Assembly (NCBI GenBank): GCA_036940085.1
Contig: JALLBK010001249.1
Span: 1 to 11,757 of the forward strand
Source of the DNA: Discostella pseudostelligera
Lineage: Eukaryota; Bacillariophyta; Thalassiosirophyceae; Thalassiosirales; Thalassiosiraceae
Reading direction: 5' to 3'
DNA length: 11,757 nt
Below, piece after piece: positions 1 to 8,247 of this stretch. A program made the translations under genes and the position numbers. How positions within the stretch are numbered: the stretch's first letter is position 1; each line of letters starts with the position of its first letter. The notes beneath the pieces are model-generated. The model made no database searches, was not told where the DNA came from, and saw only the letters and a list, made by a program, of their open reading frames with translations.

Positions 1-148
1 TCATATATAATCTTGATATCATCTTTTGGCATGTATCATATTCATTCAAGTCACTCTCACTCCTTCTTGCTGCATTATCGCATTCACATCTGGTTTTTTG
101 ACTATCTTACTCTCGCTTTTGCAACGATGTTCTTATTGCAATAAAAAG
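1..148 (+). other. 3' part of an intron of the NDUFAF6-like gene
   Basis: This T-rich stretch has stops in the frame of the downstream exon and ends in AAAAAG at 143-148. The exon reading CGLLMP begins right after it, apparently with a split codon (xTG). Its base composition resembles the other introns of the window. A 5' untranslated region with a start at the ATG at 163 is the alternative, but that would delete a conserved part of the family. Confidence 0.6.
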
Positions 149-1369
149 TGTGTGGTCTATTAATGCCATCCTCAGCGCAAGAGGGCTACTTTGCACTACG
201 AGCGTACAATGTCGAAATTGCCACAATCAAGGATGGCACATCCTCCTCTGCTTCCTCCTTCTCACGACGACATGGATCATTCAACACCAACAACATGGAC
301 GATAATAATCCTATGGGGATGGATGCAGATCCATCCTTTGCATCGAGGTTGCGTATGCGTTGGTGGGCAGATGCAATTACAGAAATATTTGATGATACCA
401 CCATGGGGGACGCAACGGGCGGGGAGGATGTCAACCATGTTCCTAATTGTGGGAAGGAACTACGATATCCCAACCCACACACCACCACCACTACCCTACA
501 ATCCTCATCATCCTTGCATGGGGGGTTACACAATAATCCCACACTCCGTAGTCTCCGTCGTGCGGTGCACGAACATCAATTGACGCATCGATTCCTACGT
601 CGGATGACAGAGGCACGGGAATTGGATTTGGACGTGGTGCAGTATGATCGATTGAAGGATGTAGCACAATATGGAGAGGATACTGTGTCGAATATGCTGT
701 ATTCGACTTTGGAGTGTGTGGGCGTGAGTTTTTTGATACTTGTATTCACTTCTTTTGATGGATACATCGTTATGATTTCCCTCCTTGTATTCTCTTACCT
801 AAACATTATTCTTGGCCATCTTGCTTTTATAGGTACGAGATGAGCAAACAGATATGGTTGCATCGGATATCGGCGTTAGCCTGGGCATACTCACGGCACT
901 TCGATCGACGGGTTTTCGTGCCGCACGTGGCGAATGTTCCATACCCCGTGATTTGACAGTAAAGCATTCCGTAACGATGGATACATTGTGGAGTGCATTG
1001 GGTGCATCATTCAATCCAAACAACAACAATACTACTACTACTCGTACTAATGCAACAACATCGTCATCATCACAGGAAGTACTACGCAATGCCACTCTCG
1101 AAATGGTGGATATGGCCACATTCCACATGCAGCGTGCAAGGAGTAAGCAATCGTTGGTTCCCAAGGAGGCAAGGATGTGCTTGCTGCCGGCAGTATGCGG
1201 CATACATTATTTGAATTCATTGAAAGAATGCAATTACGATGTGTTGCATCCCTCGTTGGTGGGAGGAGGAGGAGATGGTGGCGATGAGAATGCATCTCGA
1301 CTGGAGAGGAGCCGTCGGTTGAGGTTGATGTTTCTCTTGGGTAGGACTTGGCTGACGGGGCCATTTTGA
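149..1369 (+). CDS. NDUFAF6: NDUFAF6-like mitochondrial complex I assembly factor (5' partial)
   Basis: This is a squalene/phytoene synthase-fold protein of the NDUFAF6 (C8orf38) family, which helps early assembly of mitochondrial NADH dehydrogenase. Exons seen are 149-723 and 833-1369, joined in phase 0 so that LECVG reads into VRDEQTD. Family-like stretches in order are [83 protein letters not shown] and DVLHPSL. The Asp-rich catalytic motifs of true phytoene synthases are absent (NVEIA and ALRST occupy those places), so it is probably non-enzymatic, as in the family. Low-complexity inserts separate the blocks. The family has about 20-40 more residues, including the mitochondrial presequence, before CGLLMP, and a TAA lies in frame at 142, so the gene should start in an exon left of the window. 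The C-terminus (GRTWLTGPF, then TGA TAG) lies where the family normally ends. Confidence 0.85.
724..832 (+). other. Intron of the NDUFAF6-like gene (109 bp, phase 0)
   Basis: The donor is GTGAGT at 724 and the acceptor is TTTTATAG ending at 832. Removing it joins two conserved family blocks in frame, while reading through gives a hydrophobic nonsense tail and a stop. Confidence 0.9.
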
Positions 1370-1680
1370 TAGAGTGTGGATGGTCCGAATTGTTTCCAAG
1401 TCTTACAATGTCAGTTTTGATCGGTTATCGTTATTGGATCACTGCCTTGACGGAGGAGGACGAAGCGTTCCATGTGATATGTTGATCTGTCGGAGGAGTA
1501 GATATCTCAACTCTCAAGCTCGAATACGAAATTGATTACCGTACACGAGTACCTAGATTATGTAACCTACCAATGATTAATTGAACATAATAGCATCATG
1601 CGGCTATTTGCACCGTGAACATAGATCGCCGATGTGATTATTTGATATTCCAACCCGTCACTCACCAAGATTTGAAACTC
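1370..1680. other. NDUFAF6 3' flank / distal kinase upstream region
   Basis: No gene is supported here. It should hold the 3' untranslated region and terminator of the assembly-factor gene and the outer upstream region of the kinase gene. A 65-codon minus-strand frame (1567-1764) overlaps it but shows no domain and runs across the repeated promoter motifs, so it was not called. Confidence 0.6.
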
Positions 1681-1696
1681 GACTTCCGACTTATTA

Positions 1697-1761
1697 GTGG
1701 CGAAGAAAGAATCGCGGGAAGATAATTTGGCGAAGAGAATGGAAGCGAAAATGGCGGGAAG
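1697..1761 (-). promoter_or_regulatory. E2F-like motif cluster upstream of the kinase gene
   Basis: Read on the minus strand, the cluster contains CTTCCCGCCATTTTCGC (1761-1745), CTTCGCCAAAT (1735-1725), TTCCCGCG (1720-1713) and CTTCGCCAC (1705-1697). TTCCCGCC resembles the E2F/DP binding core (TTTSSCGC class). The two TTCCCGC copies are 40 bp apart and lie 56 and 96 bases before the kinase ATG. The same 17-mer and 11-mer recur in the helicase/acetyltransferase promoter. The copies are seen directly; the E2F reading is inference. Confidence 0.55.
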
Positions 1762-1816
1762 CAAAGATTCAGGTCAATACAGCGCTCCTCGCTCACATAA
1801 ATAAAAGATCATCACC

Positions 1817-3813
1817 ATGGGAGGCCGCCACAGCCACCACCGCGATGCCTTCACCAACGATTTGCATTCCGACAATGACAACAACAAGAAGAAGCAGCAG
1901 CAGTGCACCCAATGCTGCGTCTTCTGCCCCATTCCGCTAGCTAGCCTCGTGTCGCCACCACCACTACCGGCGTCGTCGTCACTCACCCACAGCGGACACA
2001 ACACTGCCAACACTAGCGCGCACTTATGTGAGAAGAGGGGTGGGATCTTTGGCACACCCATTCCTGACACTCCACCACCCAATCGACGTTTGCGTGATAA
2101 TGCCGTGGTAGAAAAGTATTATTATACTGGTGGTAGCTTTGATGCAAGTGAGGAGAAGAAGTCGACGTCTCCAGCAGGAGGCCCATTGGCGGGGAGGGGA
2201 GGTTCAGGTGGCGGGAGGGGTGCTGGGGGGAACAATAATACCATCGTGGGCAGAACATTTGGGAGGGGAGGTAGATTCGCCATTGATAATTATGTTAGTA
2301 GTTCGAAATATATGGGCTTGGAGAAGGAGGTTAGTGATACGGTGCAAGTAGAGCAGAATCACAGTCAGATGGATAGTAGTAGCAATCGGAATGGGAAGGC
2401 AGCCATGCAGCAACAGCAGCAGCCAAATGCAGAGATACATGATGGACCTGTGAGTTATACATGTGTTCTTTCTCTCTATTTCTTCATCTGCTCTCTTGAA
2501 TTTATGGAAACCTTGCACTCTCTCACCCGAAACACACACTCACACCACTCCACAATTGATTTTCCCCCATCCTCCTTTTTGCAATAAAAACTCAATTTGG
2601 TTTCATCGCTTCCTACTTTGCAAACAAATCATCATCAACCACAACTACAATATATATATTATAAGGACGCCGAAGCCTTACTCTACCAAAAGTACGAACT
2701 CTGTGAAGTCCTCGGCATCGGATCCACCTCCACCTGTCATCGCTGCATAGATCTATCCACCGGTCAATCTCGGGCATGCAAAATTGTCGACAAGTTAGGC
2801 ATGGATTCGCAATGTTCGAGTATCACTCTTTCCACCAATCTTCTTGATCAATTCTACACTGAAATTAAAACACTCCGATCATTACGTCATCCCAACATTA
2901 TTCAATTGTACGATGTCTTCATCACTCAAGATAAGATATACATTATTATGGAATTTATGAGCGGGGGGGAGCTGTTTGATTATGTAGTCCAGAAGGGAAC
3001 ATTGACTGAGGAGGAGGCGTCACGGATTGTACGAAAGGTGACCAGTGCATTGGTATATATGCATTCACGGAATGTGATACATCGGGATATGAAACCGGAG
3101 AATTTATTGTTGGCGCATAAACCGAGGAGTTCGCATGATATTGAGGTGAAGATTATTGATTTTGGATTGTCCAAGGTGAGAGAGTTAATATTGTTCAGAC
3201 TATAGATTGGAGTTGTGTACTTACCTCATGTGTATTCTCACTTGCGTTGGTTTTCGGGTGGTGGAATTCAACTTGGGTTGAGTAGATCTTGTCCGACAGC
3301 CCCATAGCTTCATCCTTCCTGGGAACTAGGGGATATCTTGCACCCGAAATGATTCAACGTAGAGATTACACAAAGTCTGTCGATGCCTGGGCACTTGGCG
3401 TCATCATCTTCGTACTCCTCTGTGGATGTCTACCCTTTGACGATGATTGTCATTCGATGCCGAATAGTCCCGCCCTGCGCGAGAAATTCACCTTGCGCTT
3501 CCCCCGATGGGCGAAGGATCTATCCAGCAGTGCCAAAGACTTGTTAAATCACTTGTTGGTTGTTGACAGTCGTAAGCGCTATACAGCCGAGCAGGCAATG
3601 AATCATCCGTGGGTTAGGGGAGAGACGGCCTCGAGTGAGAGTCTATTACAAAGTCCTGGTAGGATTAAGCCCTCTCCTGGGAGGGTTCATGGACAGAAGT
3701 CATCGCAGGCGACGAAGGATCATGTTAGTCAGATGGTTGCTAATCGAGCCATTGCCAATGCTCAGCTTGCGGCGAGATCGCCAAAGACGCATGTACGCAA
3801 GACTAGCATTTAG
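1817..3813 (+). CDS. CAMK-group Ser/Thr protein kinase, CHK2-like catalytic domain, acylated N-terminus
   Basis: The exons are 1817-2449, 2666-3175 and 3286-3813, all joined in phase 0, giving 556 residues. The start has a CACCATGG context with an in-frame TAA 15 bases upstream. The kinase domain runs from about 221 to 491: glycine loop GIGSTST (228-234), ATP lysine K250, helix-C E277, catalytic HRDMKPEN (350-357), DFG 376-378, GTRGYLAPE ending at 402, and HPWV near 490. The insert before helix C, GGELFDYVV, and LLVVDSRKRYTAEQA resemble the CHK2/Rad53 branch, but no FHA domain and no EF hands are visible. The 211-residue N-terminal exon is low complexity. It starts MGGRHS, matching the N-myristoylation pattern MGxxxS/T, followed by KKK at 24-26 and cysteines 30, 33, 34 and 37. 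It also has an RGG-like Gly/Arg stretch (121-153) and a Gln run. All catalytic residues are present, so an active, membrane-attached kinase is likely. The substrate is unknown. Confidence 0.9.
2450..2665 (+). other. Kinase intron 1 (216 bp, phase 0)
   Basis: The donor is GTGAGT at 2450 and the acceptor is ATATAAG ending at 2665. It separates the low-complexity N-terminal exon from the kinase domain exon, so the boundary coincides with a domain boundary. The acceptor lacks a pyrimidine just before AAG, but no better AG lies between the pyrimidine-rich stretch and the kinase domain. Confidence 0.8.
3176..3285 (+). other. Kinase intron 2 (110 bp, phase 0)
   Basis: The donor is GTGAGA at 3176, directly after DFGLSK, and the acceptor is TTGAGTAG ending at 3285. 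The alternative AG three bases upstream would put TAG in frame, so 3285 is chosen. The join gives DFGLSKILSDSP, a normal activation segment. Confidence 0.88.
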
Positions 3814-4373
3814 ATGGGGATATTCAGTTGCTATTTTGAGGAAGACCACAATTTTGATGGAGGGGTTTTGGATTGTGTCCTTTTTTGTGAAATCAGTGAT
3901 GAATAGTCTTGACGGAAGCATTCGATTTTGACAATGACATGTGCTTCGTTCATTTCTTTCTGTCCTTGATATCAGTGGGTGCAGTTTGTTCGAGGAGCCC
4001 CACCACCCAGACTCGAGAGTTAGACAGCAGTAATGCGTGTAAATACTCTCTTTTTGCCCTGAACAATTCGTACCAATTCATTTTGATGCGCTGGAAGAAA
4101 CAAGATGTTGCATTAGCTTTATATTATTGTGCGAAGAAGCCATTGCGGTGGATGTCGATTCTGATCAAGATGAAGCATTTGCCGGCCTGGACGAGTTCTG
4201 GAACATATCACGAAGATTCAGTTTATTCATTCTACTAAATTCTTGCATGCCGGAGAAGGAAATGTACAATAGATAGTCTGTTTCAACTCATTCTTGATAT
4301 CGCATTGTTTGCGATGGAAAAGGAAGTATTGATGGGTATCAGATGTAAGCTGTCGAACAACTCTATGAATCCA
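3814..4373. other. Convergent intergenic region between kinase and helicase
   Basis: This 560-bp gap should hold two facing 3' untranslated regions. The only frame worth mention starts at ATG 3939 and ends at 4238 (+). It would encode about 99 residues with a signal-like hydrophobic start (MCFVHFFLSLISVGAVCS), but has no recognisable domain, no visible promoter and lies just 125 bp past the kinase stop. It is left as a weak candidate only. No tRNA box pattern or repeat was seen. Confidence 0.5.
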
Positions 4374-6671
4374 TCATCTCTTTGGCTTCTTATCGCGTCC
4401 TCCGGTCGCTTTGTTCCTCCCGCTACTACTACTACTAGAAATGCCACTTCTTTTGGTGGTGGAGGCAACTTCATCCTTTCTCCGCCTCACACCGCCCTTA
4501 ACATAATATTCAGTTTTGGCTTCATCTTCATCGTCCCATCCACCATCGCTCTTCATCATTGTAAAACTTTCCAACTTGGCATTCCTCCCATTCCCCTTCT
4601 CTTGCTTGCCATCACCTCCACTACCACCAGCACCACTCAGCCCCATGATTTGTCGCGCAATGGGAAGTTGCCACCCGTAGGCTAATACAGTACTTGCACC
4701 AGCCCTACCAGCACGTGCAGTCCGTCCGACTCTTCGAACATATTCCGCAGGATCTCTTGGGAAATCGAATAGTACCACATGATCAACAGGAGAGGTATCA
4801 AAATCAATACCCCGTGCTGCACGGTCTGTACAAACAAGGATGCTCTCCTCTGCTATACCTGATGCTGAATCACTGCTACTACGAACACCACCAATCCTAC
4901 CACCGTTCCTCCTCTTGCTCGATGAAGAGGAGAACGATTGCAAATTCTTCCATCGAACATCGGAACTTAATGCATTATGATACGCCCACACTTTACTCCG
5001 TTTCCCTTTCCTATCATCACGCTTCAATACATTCTCGACATGTCGGCAAGTCTCGACGGTATTGCAGAATATCAAAGTCTTGTCTACACGTCTGGCACGC
5101 AATGCCTTGAGCAATTCACGTACTTTCAAATCCAAACATGCATCGACATCGCGATTCGATGTGGCAGGAACCGATACATCAATGAGAGTTTGATGTACTG
5201 ATGGCGTAATACGATGCAAGCCCGGTCCACGTAATTCGGTAATATTTGGGAAATCAGCCCGTATGACATCCAATACGTCCGTGGGTAATGTGGCGGTGAC
5301 AAAGATGAATTGTGTACCACTACTAGATCCACCAGTTGTTGTTCCAGGATCGTCATCATCACCACCACCCTGCTGCTGTACCGCGGCACCAACTGTACGA
5401 AGTTGCGGACCAAATGTCTCATCAACCAATAAAAAATCCACCTCATCCAGTACTACCGATGTAACATGTCCAAGATCCAATCCGGAATTCTTCGTTCGCA
5501 ATATCGTTGATAATCGACCTGGCGTTGAGATTAATATGTCCACGGGTGTGGATTGCAGTAAACGTATTTGATCTCGAATGGCAGTGGCATGGGATCCGGT
5601 TGCGGTGGTAACAAAGGGTTGAAAGTCCCAAGATGATGTTGTTGCTGATGACAATGTCGATAGATTCCCCCTCAATGTTTTACAAACGGAATGTATCTGA
5701 TCGGCCAATTCGGCAGTCGGTGTCAAGACTACAATCCGTGGACTTCCCGTGCGCCTGCGCTCTTTCCTACCGTGCTGTAATAATTGCAATCGTTGTAACA
5801 GTGGGAGAAGATAGGCATATGTCTTCCCCGAACCGGTCTGATCGGCCACGACGCAGCTTTCCCCACGTAGGATGGGTGGCCATGCCAATGATTGGATACG
5901 AGATGGTCGATCAATGGTTGCGGCATGACATAGTTGTTGGAAGGGTAGTATGGTATTGTATGATGATGATGATTGTGTTGTATCATTGCCGTCGTCGTTG
6001 GAATTGTTCATGATGGAGAAGATTGGATCTGAAAGTGATTTTCGACTGTAGAATGTCGACTTAGAGGCGGCGGTAGTGGAGGTTGTATCGATTGATGGGG
6101 CATTATTGTCACTTGATATATAATTTTGGGATGACCTTGAGCGTGTGTTGTCGATGTTGGTATCACCTCGATAGCCATCGTCATTATCCTCGTAGTCAAC
6201 ATCACGATTAGAATTATAACTAGCATCATCATCATCAGCATCATTGAATTCGTAATCGTAGTCATCATCTTCAAAGTCACCAAAGGCATTATCATCACGT
6301 GTTGTTCTTTTGCCAAAGTCTCCTCCTCCTCGTCCTCTGTCTCTTTTATTTCCAGTGGTTTCTCTGCCGTTATGATCTCGAAATGCCATGAGACGAGCAC
6401 TACTGCTTTTCCACCTGATCGATGATGATGTCAGGAATGCCACCTCTCTGGGAGCCAGCGCTGCATATGCCGCCATCACACCACCACCACGGCCTGCCAC
6501 GAGCAGCAATGATAGCAACAGTGCCATACTAATCATGGTCGATGATCGGTGAGAGTGCGGCAGTTGCAGCAGCAGCAGCAGCAGCAGTCGGTTCATGACG
6601 GTGGTTATATTACTATCCGTCATGGTCATGGTAGAGGAGTGGATGATGGTTTGTGGAGGTTCATGGTTCAT
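4374..6671 (-). CDS. RH50: RH50-like DEAD-box RNA helicase, probably plastid-targeted
   Basis: This intronless 765-residue gene encodes an ATP-dependent RNA helicase. Motifs in order: Q-motif region PSRIQ (Gln 260), [10 protein letters not shown] (276-284), Ia PTAELA (318-323), Ib TPGR (383-386), II DEVD (409-412), III TAT (459-461), IV LIFCNT (533-538), [11 protein letters not shown] (614-623) and [15 protein letters not shown] (644-656). DEVD for [23 protein letters not shown] and GPGLHR are features I recall for plant plastid RH50, which acts in plastid 23S/4.5S rRNA maturation. Residues 46-74 ([15 protein letters not shown] to YAALAP) look like a signal peptide with an ASAFAP-like cleavage site, followed by a Ser/Arg-rich transit region. 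This supports import into a complex plastid. An acidic Asp/Asn stretch (about 126-175) precedes the core, and the tail is Gly/Ser-rich ending KKPKR. The start is uncertain: M1, M15, M17, M26 and M46 are all in frame, and M46 gives the cleanest signal peptide. Confidence 0.9.
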   Translation of the reverse strand: MNHEPPQTIIHSSTMTMTDSNITTVMNRLLLLLLLQLPHSHRSSTMISMALLLSLLLVAGRGGGVMAAYAALAPREVAFLTSSSIRWKSSSARLMAFRDHNGRETTGNKRDRGRGGGDFGKRTTRDDNAFGDFEDDDYDYEFNDADDDDASYNSNRDVDYEDNDDGYRGDTNIDNTRSRSSQNYISSDNNAPSIDTTSTTAASKSTFYSRKSLSDPIFSIMNNSNDDGNDTTQSSSSYNTILPFQQLCHAATIDRPSRIQSLAWPPILRGESCVVADQTGSGKTYAYLLPLLQRLQLLQHGRKERRRTGSPRIVVLTPTAELADQIHSVCKTLRGNLSTLSSATTSSWDFQPFVTTATGSHATAIRDQIRLLQSTPVDILISTPGRLSTILRTKNSGLDLGHVTSVVLDEVDFLLVDETFGPQLRTVGAAVQQQGGGDDDDPGTTTGGSSSGTQFIFVTATLPTDVLDVIRADFPNITELRGPGLHRITPSVHQTLIDVSVPATSNRDVDACLDLKVRELLKALRARRVDKTLIFCNTVETCRHVENVLKRDDRKGKRSKVWAYHNALSSDVRWKNLQSFSSSSSKRRNGGRIGGVRSSSDSASGIAEESILVCTDRAARGIDFDTSPVDHVVLFDFPRDPAEYVRRVGRTARAGRAGASTVLAYGWQLPIARQIMGLSGAGGSGGDGKQEKGNGRNAKLESFTMMKSDGGWDDEDEAKTEYYVKGGVRRRKDEVASTTKRSGISSSSSSGRNKATGGRDKKPKR
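6567..6587 (-). repeat. (CTG)7 microsatellite coding Leu 29-35 of the helicase
   Basis: Seven CAG units on the plus strand read as CTG on the coding strand and give a pure leucine run just before the second hydrophobic segment. Length change here would alter the leader without changing frame. Confidence 0.85.
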
Positions 6672-6678
6672 GGTTCAT
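6658..6678 (-). repeat. Three tandem ATGAACC heptamers at the helicase start
   Basis: GGTTCAT is repeated three times on the plus strand (6658-6664, 6665-6671, 6672-6678), so the coding strand reads ATGAACC three times. Because the unit is 7 bp, the three ATGs are in three different frames. Only the middle one (6671) opens the helicase frame. The first (6678) opens a five-codon frame MNHEP ending at TGA 6663-6661. A further ATGAACC at 6596-6590 is the in-frame M26. Confidence 0.85.
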
Positions 6679-6852
6679 GAAAAAAATGAGTGGTAGAGAT
6701 CGATCCTTCCCGCCATTTTCGCCACCTGTGTCGCTTCGCTAATATCCTTCCCGCCGTGTCGTTACAACTCCTTCGCCAAATATCCCTTCCCGCCAAAAGT
6801 CTCGCCAAATCCAAAAGCCAAAGATCCAAACTCCAAACCAAAAAGCCAAAAA
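6672..6852. promoter_or_regulatory. Divergent promoter of helicase and GNAT genes with E2F-like repeats
   Basis: The 181 bp between the two start codons must contain both promoters and leaders. TTCCCGCC occurs three times on the plus strand: 6707-6714, 6748-6755 and 6787-6794, spaced 41 and 39 bp. The first is part of CTTCCCGCCATTTTCGC (6706-6722), identical to the 17-mer in the kinase promoter. CTTCGCCAAAT (6771-6781) also matches the kinase promoter. The last two TTCCCGCC copies lie 97 and 58 bases before the GNAT ATG. No TATA box is evident. The binding factor is inferred, not shown. Confidence 0.6.
6805..6850 (+). repeat. CCAAA-rich leader of the GNAT gene
   Basis: Seven CCAAA pentamers occur at 6805, 6811, 6818, 6826, 6833, 6838 and 6846, just before the ATG at 6853. 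Spacing is irregular (5 to 8 bp), so this is a degenerate A/C-rich, G-poor tract. It would make an unstructured 5' leader. Confidence 0.6.
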
Positions 6853-8247
6853 ATGGCCATGACCATGAACCATAATATCCATGAACCATCTCCTCCGGTC
6901 GACAAGATGGTGACGCTGTCCTCCTCCTACCACACCGTCGACCTGCCTGATGGCACCTCAACCATCTACCAGCTACGCAGCCTCATCTGGACATCCTCTA
7001 CCACCAACACCGATGCCGATACCGCTGCCGACGTCGCCGATAGTGACATTCTCAACTGGACCAAATTTTGTGCCTCCGTCTTCAGCTACAAGCCCGATCC
7101 ACCCTCTCCATCGTACTTTGCACGGCATTTTTACAATGATCCTAGGGGAGATGCATCGTTGGTGAGAGTGTTGGTGGTTACTACTACTGCTGCTGATGCT
7201 GGTGGTGGTGAGAAAGATGTTGCCAACGGCGGTGAGATTGCCAGCTCCATTCGAATCTTTCGACGGACACTCTCCATTCCCCACCATCGCAGTGATAGTG
7301 GAAGTTCGTGCTCTATGAAGTACATGGAAGCGGGGGGTATCGGAGAAGTATGTACCAGTATCCGCCATCGACGGAGGGGATTGAGTTCTATTCTCTTACA
7401 AGATGCCATTGCCATCATGAAGTCACCGTCACCTTCGGGAGGAGAACGAATGTCATGTTCGTTACTGCATGCCTCTCCAGATTTTCGACCGGTCTATTCC
7501 AAAGTAGGGGGATATAGGAGTGTCACATCCTATTGGTCGGTGGTTCCTGTTCGATGTAGGTCCCTCCTAACAGAAATCGAAACTACTAACGCATCAATCA
7601 ATGAAAGGGAGGAGGAGAACGGGGATGCTTCGTACATTGTCCGGCATGCCAAATTCCCAAACGATGCACATCAACTACAACAATTACACCACGAATATTC
7701 CGAGAAGCGACTTATTACAATTCTACGATCAGAGGAATATTGGACGAGGTATGTCAGTGCGGAATTGTGTGATACATTGTGGGTATTAGCCGTGAAACCA
7801 CCTTCCACTCACGGTGACACGCCTGATAATAATGGAGAGGATACCATCGTGGCATGGTTATCATTGAGGAAACGGGGAGATCGATTACAACTACGTGATT
7901 TTGGTGCCGATCGACGAAATACAATCACACTCTTGGCCCTGAAATATCTGCTACCAGTGGCATTGGATCAATTGGGTGTATTATCCTCCACCACCGACGA
8001 CAGCATGGGAGAGGATGATGTTGTGTCACTGCTGCTTCCTTCGTTTGTTCTATCCGATGCGCAACATGAGATGACGAATAGTATTTGGAATGAAGTGGCA
8101 TTCTTAGATTTCGACAATGCCGTTCAAGAAAATGATGATGGATGGATGTACATTCATATGGATAATTCTCAATCGAGCGTAGTGGAATTGACAACTCGGG
8201 AGGTTGATCCGATTCAGCATTTGATTTGGCCGACAGACTCTTTTTAA
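6853..8247 (+). CDS. GNAT-family N-acetyltransferase, two-lobed (Eis/LYC1-like)
   Basis: This intronless 464-residue protein probably transfers an acetyl group from acetyl-CoA; the substrate is unknown. The best evidence is a GNAT motif A at about 160-187: AGGIGEVCTSIRHRRRGLSS followed by a helix, where RHRRRGLSS fits the R/QxxGxG/A pyrophosphate loop (Gly/Ala at the last position is replaced by Ser). LHASPDFRPVYSKVGGYRSV (205-224) fits the GNAT segment in which a Tyr precedes a KxGY turn. Residues 260-400 (alternating strands, LWVLAVK, IVAWLSLRKRGDRLQLRDF, then a long helix) look like a second GNAT-fold lobe, as in Eis and fungal LYC1-type proteins. It ends HLIWPTDSF. No signal peptide or membrane segment is seen, so it is probably cytosolic. 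Start 6853 is chosen as the first ATG with good context (AAAAAATGG); M3, M5 and M19 are alternatives. Confidence 0.7.
   Translation: MAMTMNHNIHEPSPPVDKMVTLSSSYHTVDLPDGTSTIYQLRSLIWTSSTTNTDADTAADVADSDILNWTKFCASVFSYKPDPPSPSYFARHFYNDPRGDASLVRVLVVTTTAADAGGGEKDVANGGEIASSIRIFRRTLSIPHHRSDSGSSCSMKYMEAGGIGEVCTSIRHRRRGLSSILLQDAIAIMKSPSPSGGERMSCSLLHASPDFRPVYSKVGGYRSVTSYWSVVPVRCRSLLTEIETTNASINEREEENGDASYIVRHAKFPNDAHQLQQLHHEYSEKRLITILRSEEYWTRYVSAELCDTLWVLAVKPPSTHGDTPDNNGEDTIVAWLSLRKRGDRLQLRDFGADRRNTITLLALKYLLPVALDQLGVLSSTTDDSMGEDDVVSLLLPSFVLSDAQHEMTNSIWNEVAFLDFDNAVQENDDGWMYIHMDNSQSSVVELTTREVDPIQHLIWPTDSF

Noticed and set aside
186..542. Minus-strand 118-codon frame and other antisense frames inside the five genes
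   Set aside because: They overlap conserved coding sequence on the other strand and show biased composition from repeats such as ACC or ATC runs, with no recognisable domain.
1567..1764. 65-codon minus-strand frame before the kinase gene
   Set aside because: It has no domain content, and its first codons run through the repeated promoter elements, which explain the sequence better.
131..2592. TTGCAATAAAAA shared by the first intron (137-148) and kinase intron 1
   Set aside because: A 12-bp AT-rich match between two introns is expected by chance several times in a window of this size.
4980..6400. Plus-strand and alternative minus-strand frames opposite the helicase
   Set aside because: The 765-codon frame holds every helicase motif in order; the others are shadows.
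6541..6600. CAG repeat as a mobile element or expansion locus
   Set aside because: Only seven units, in frame within a leucine-rich leader; an ordinary coding microsatellite.
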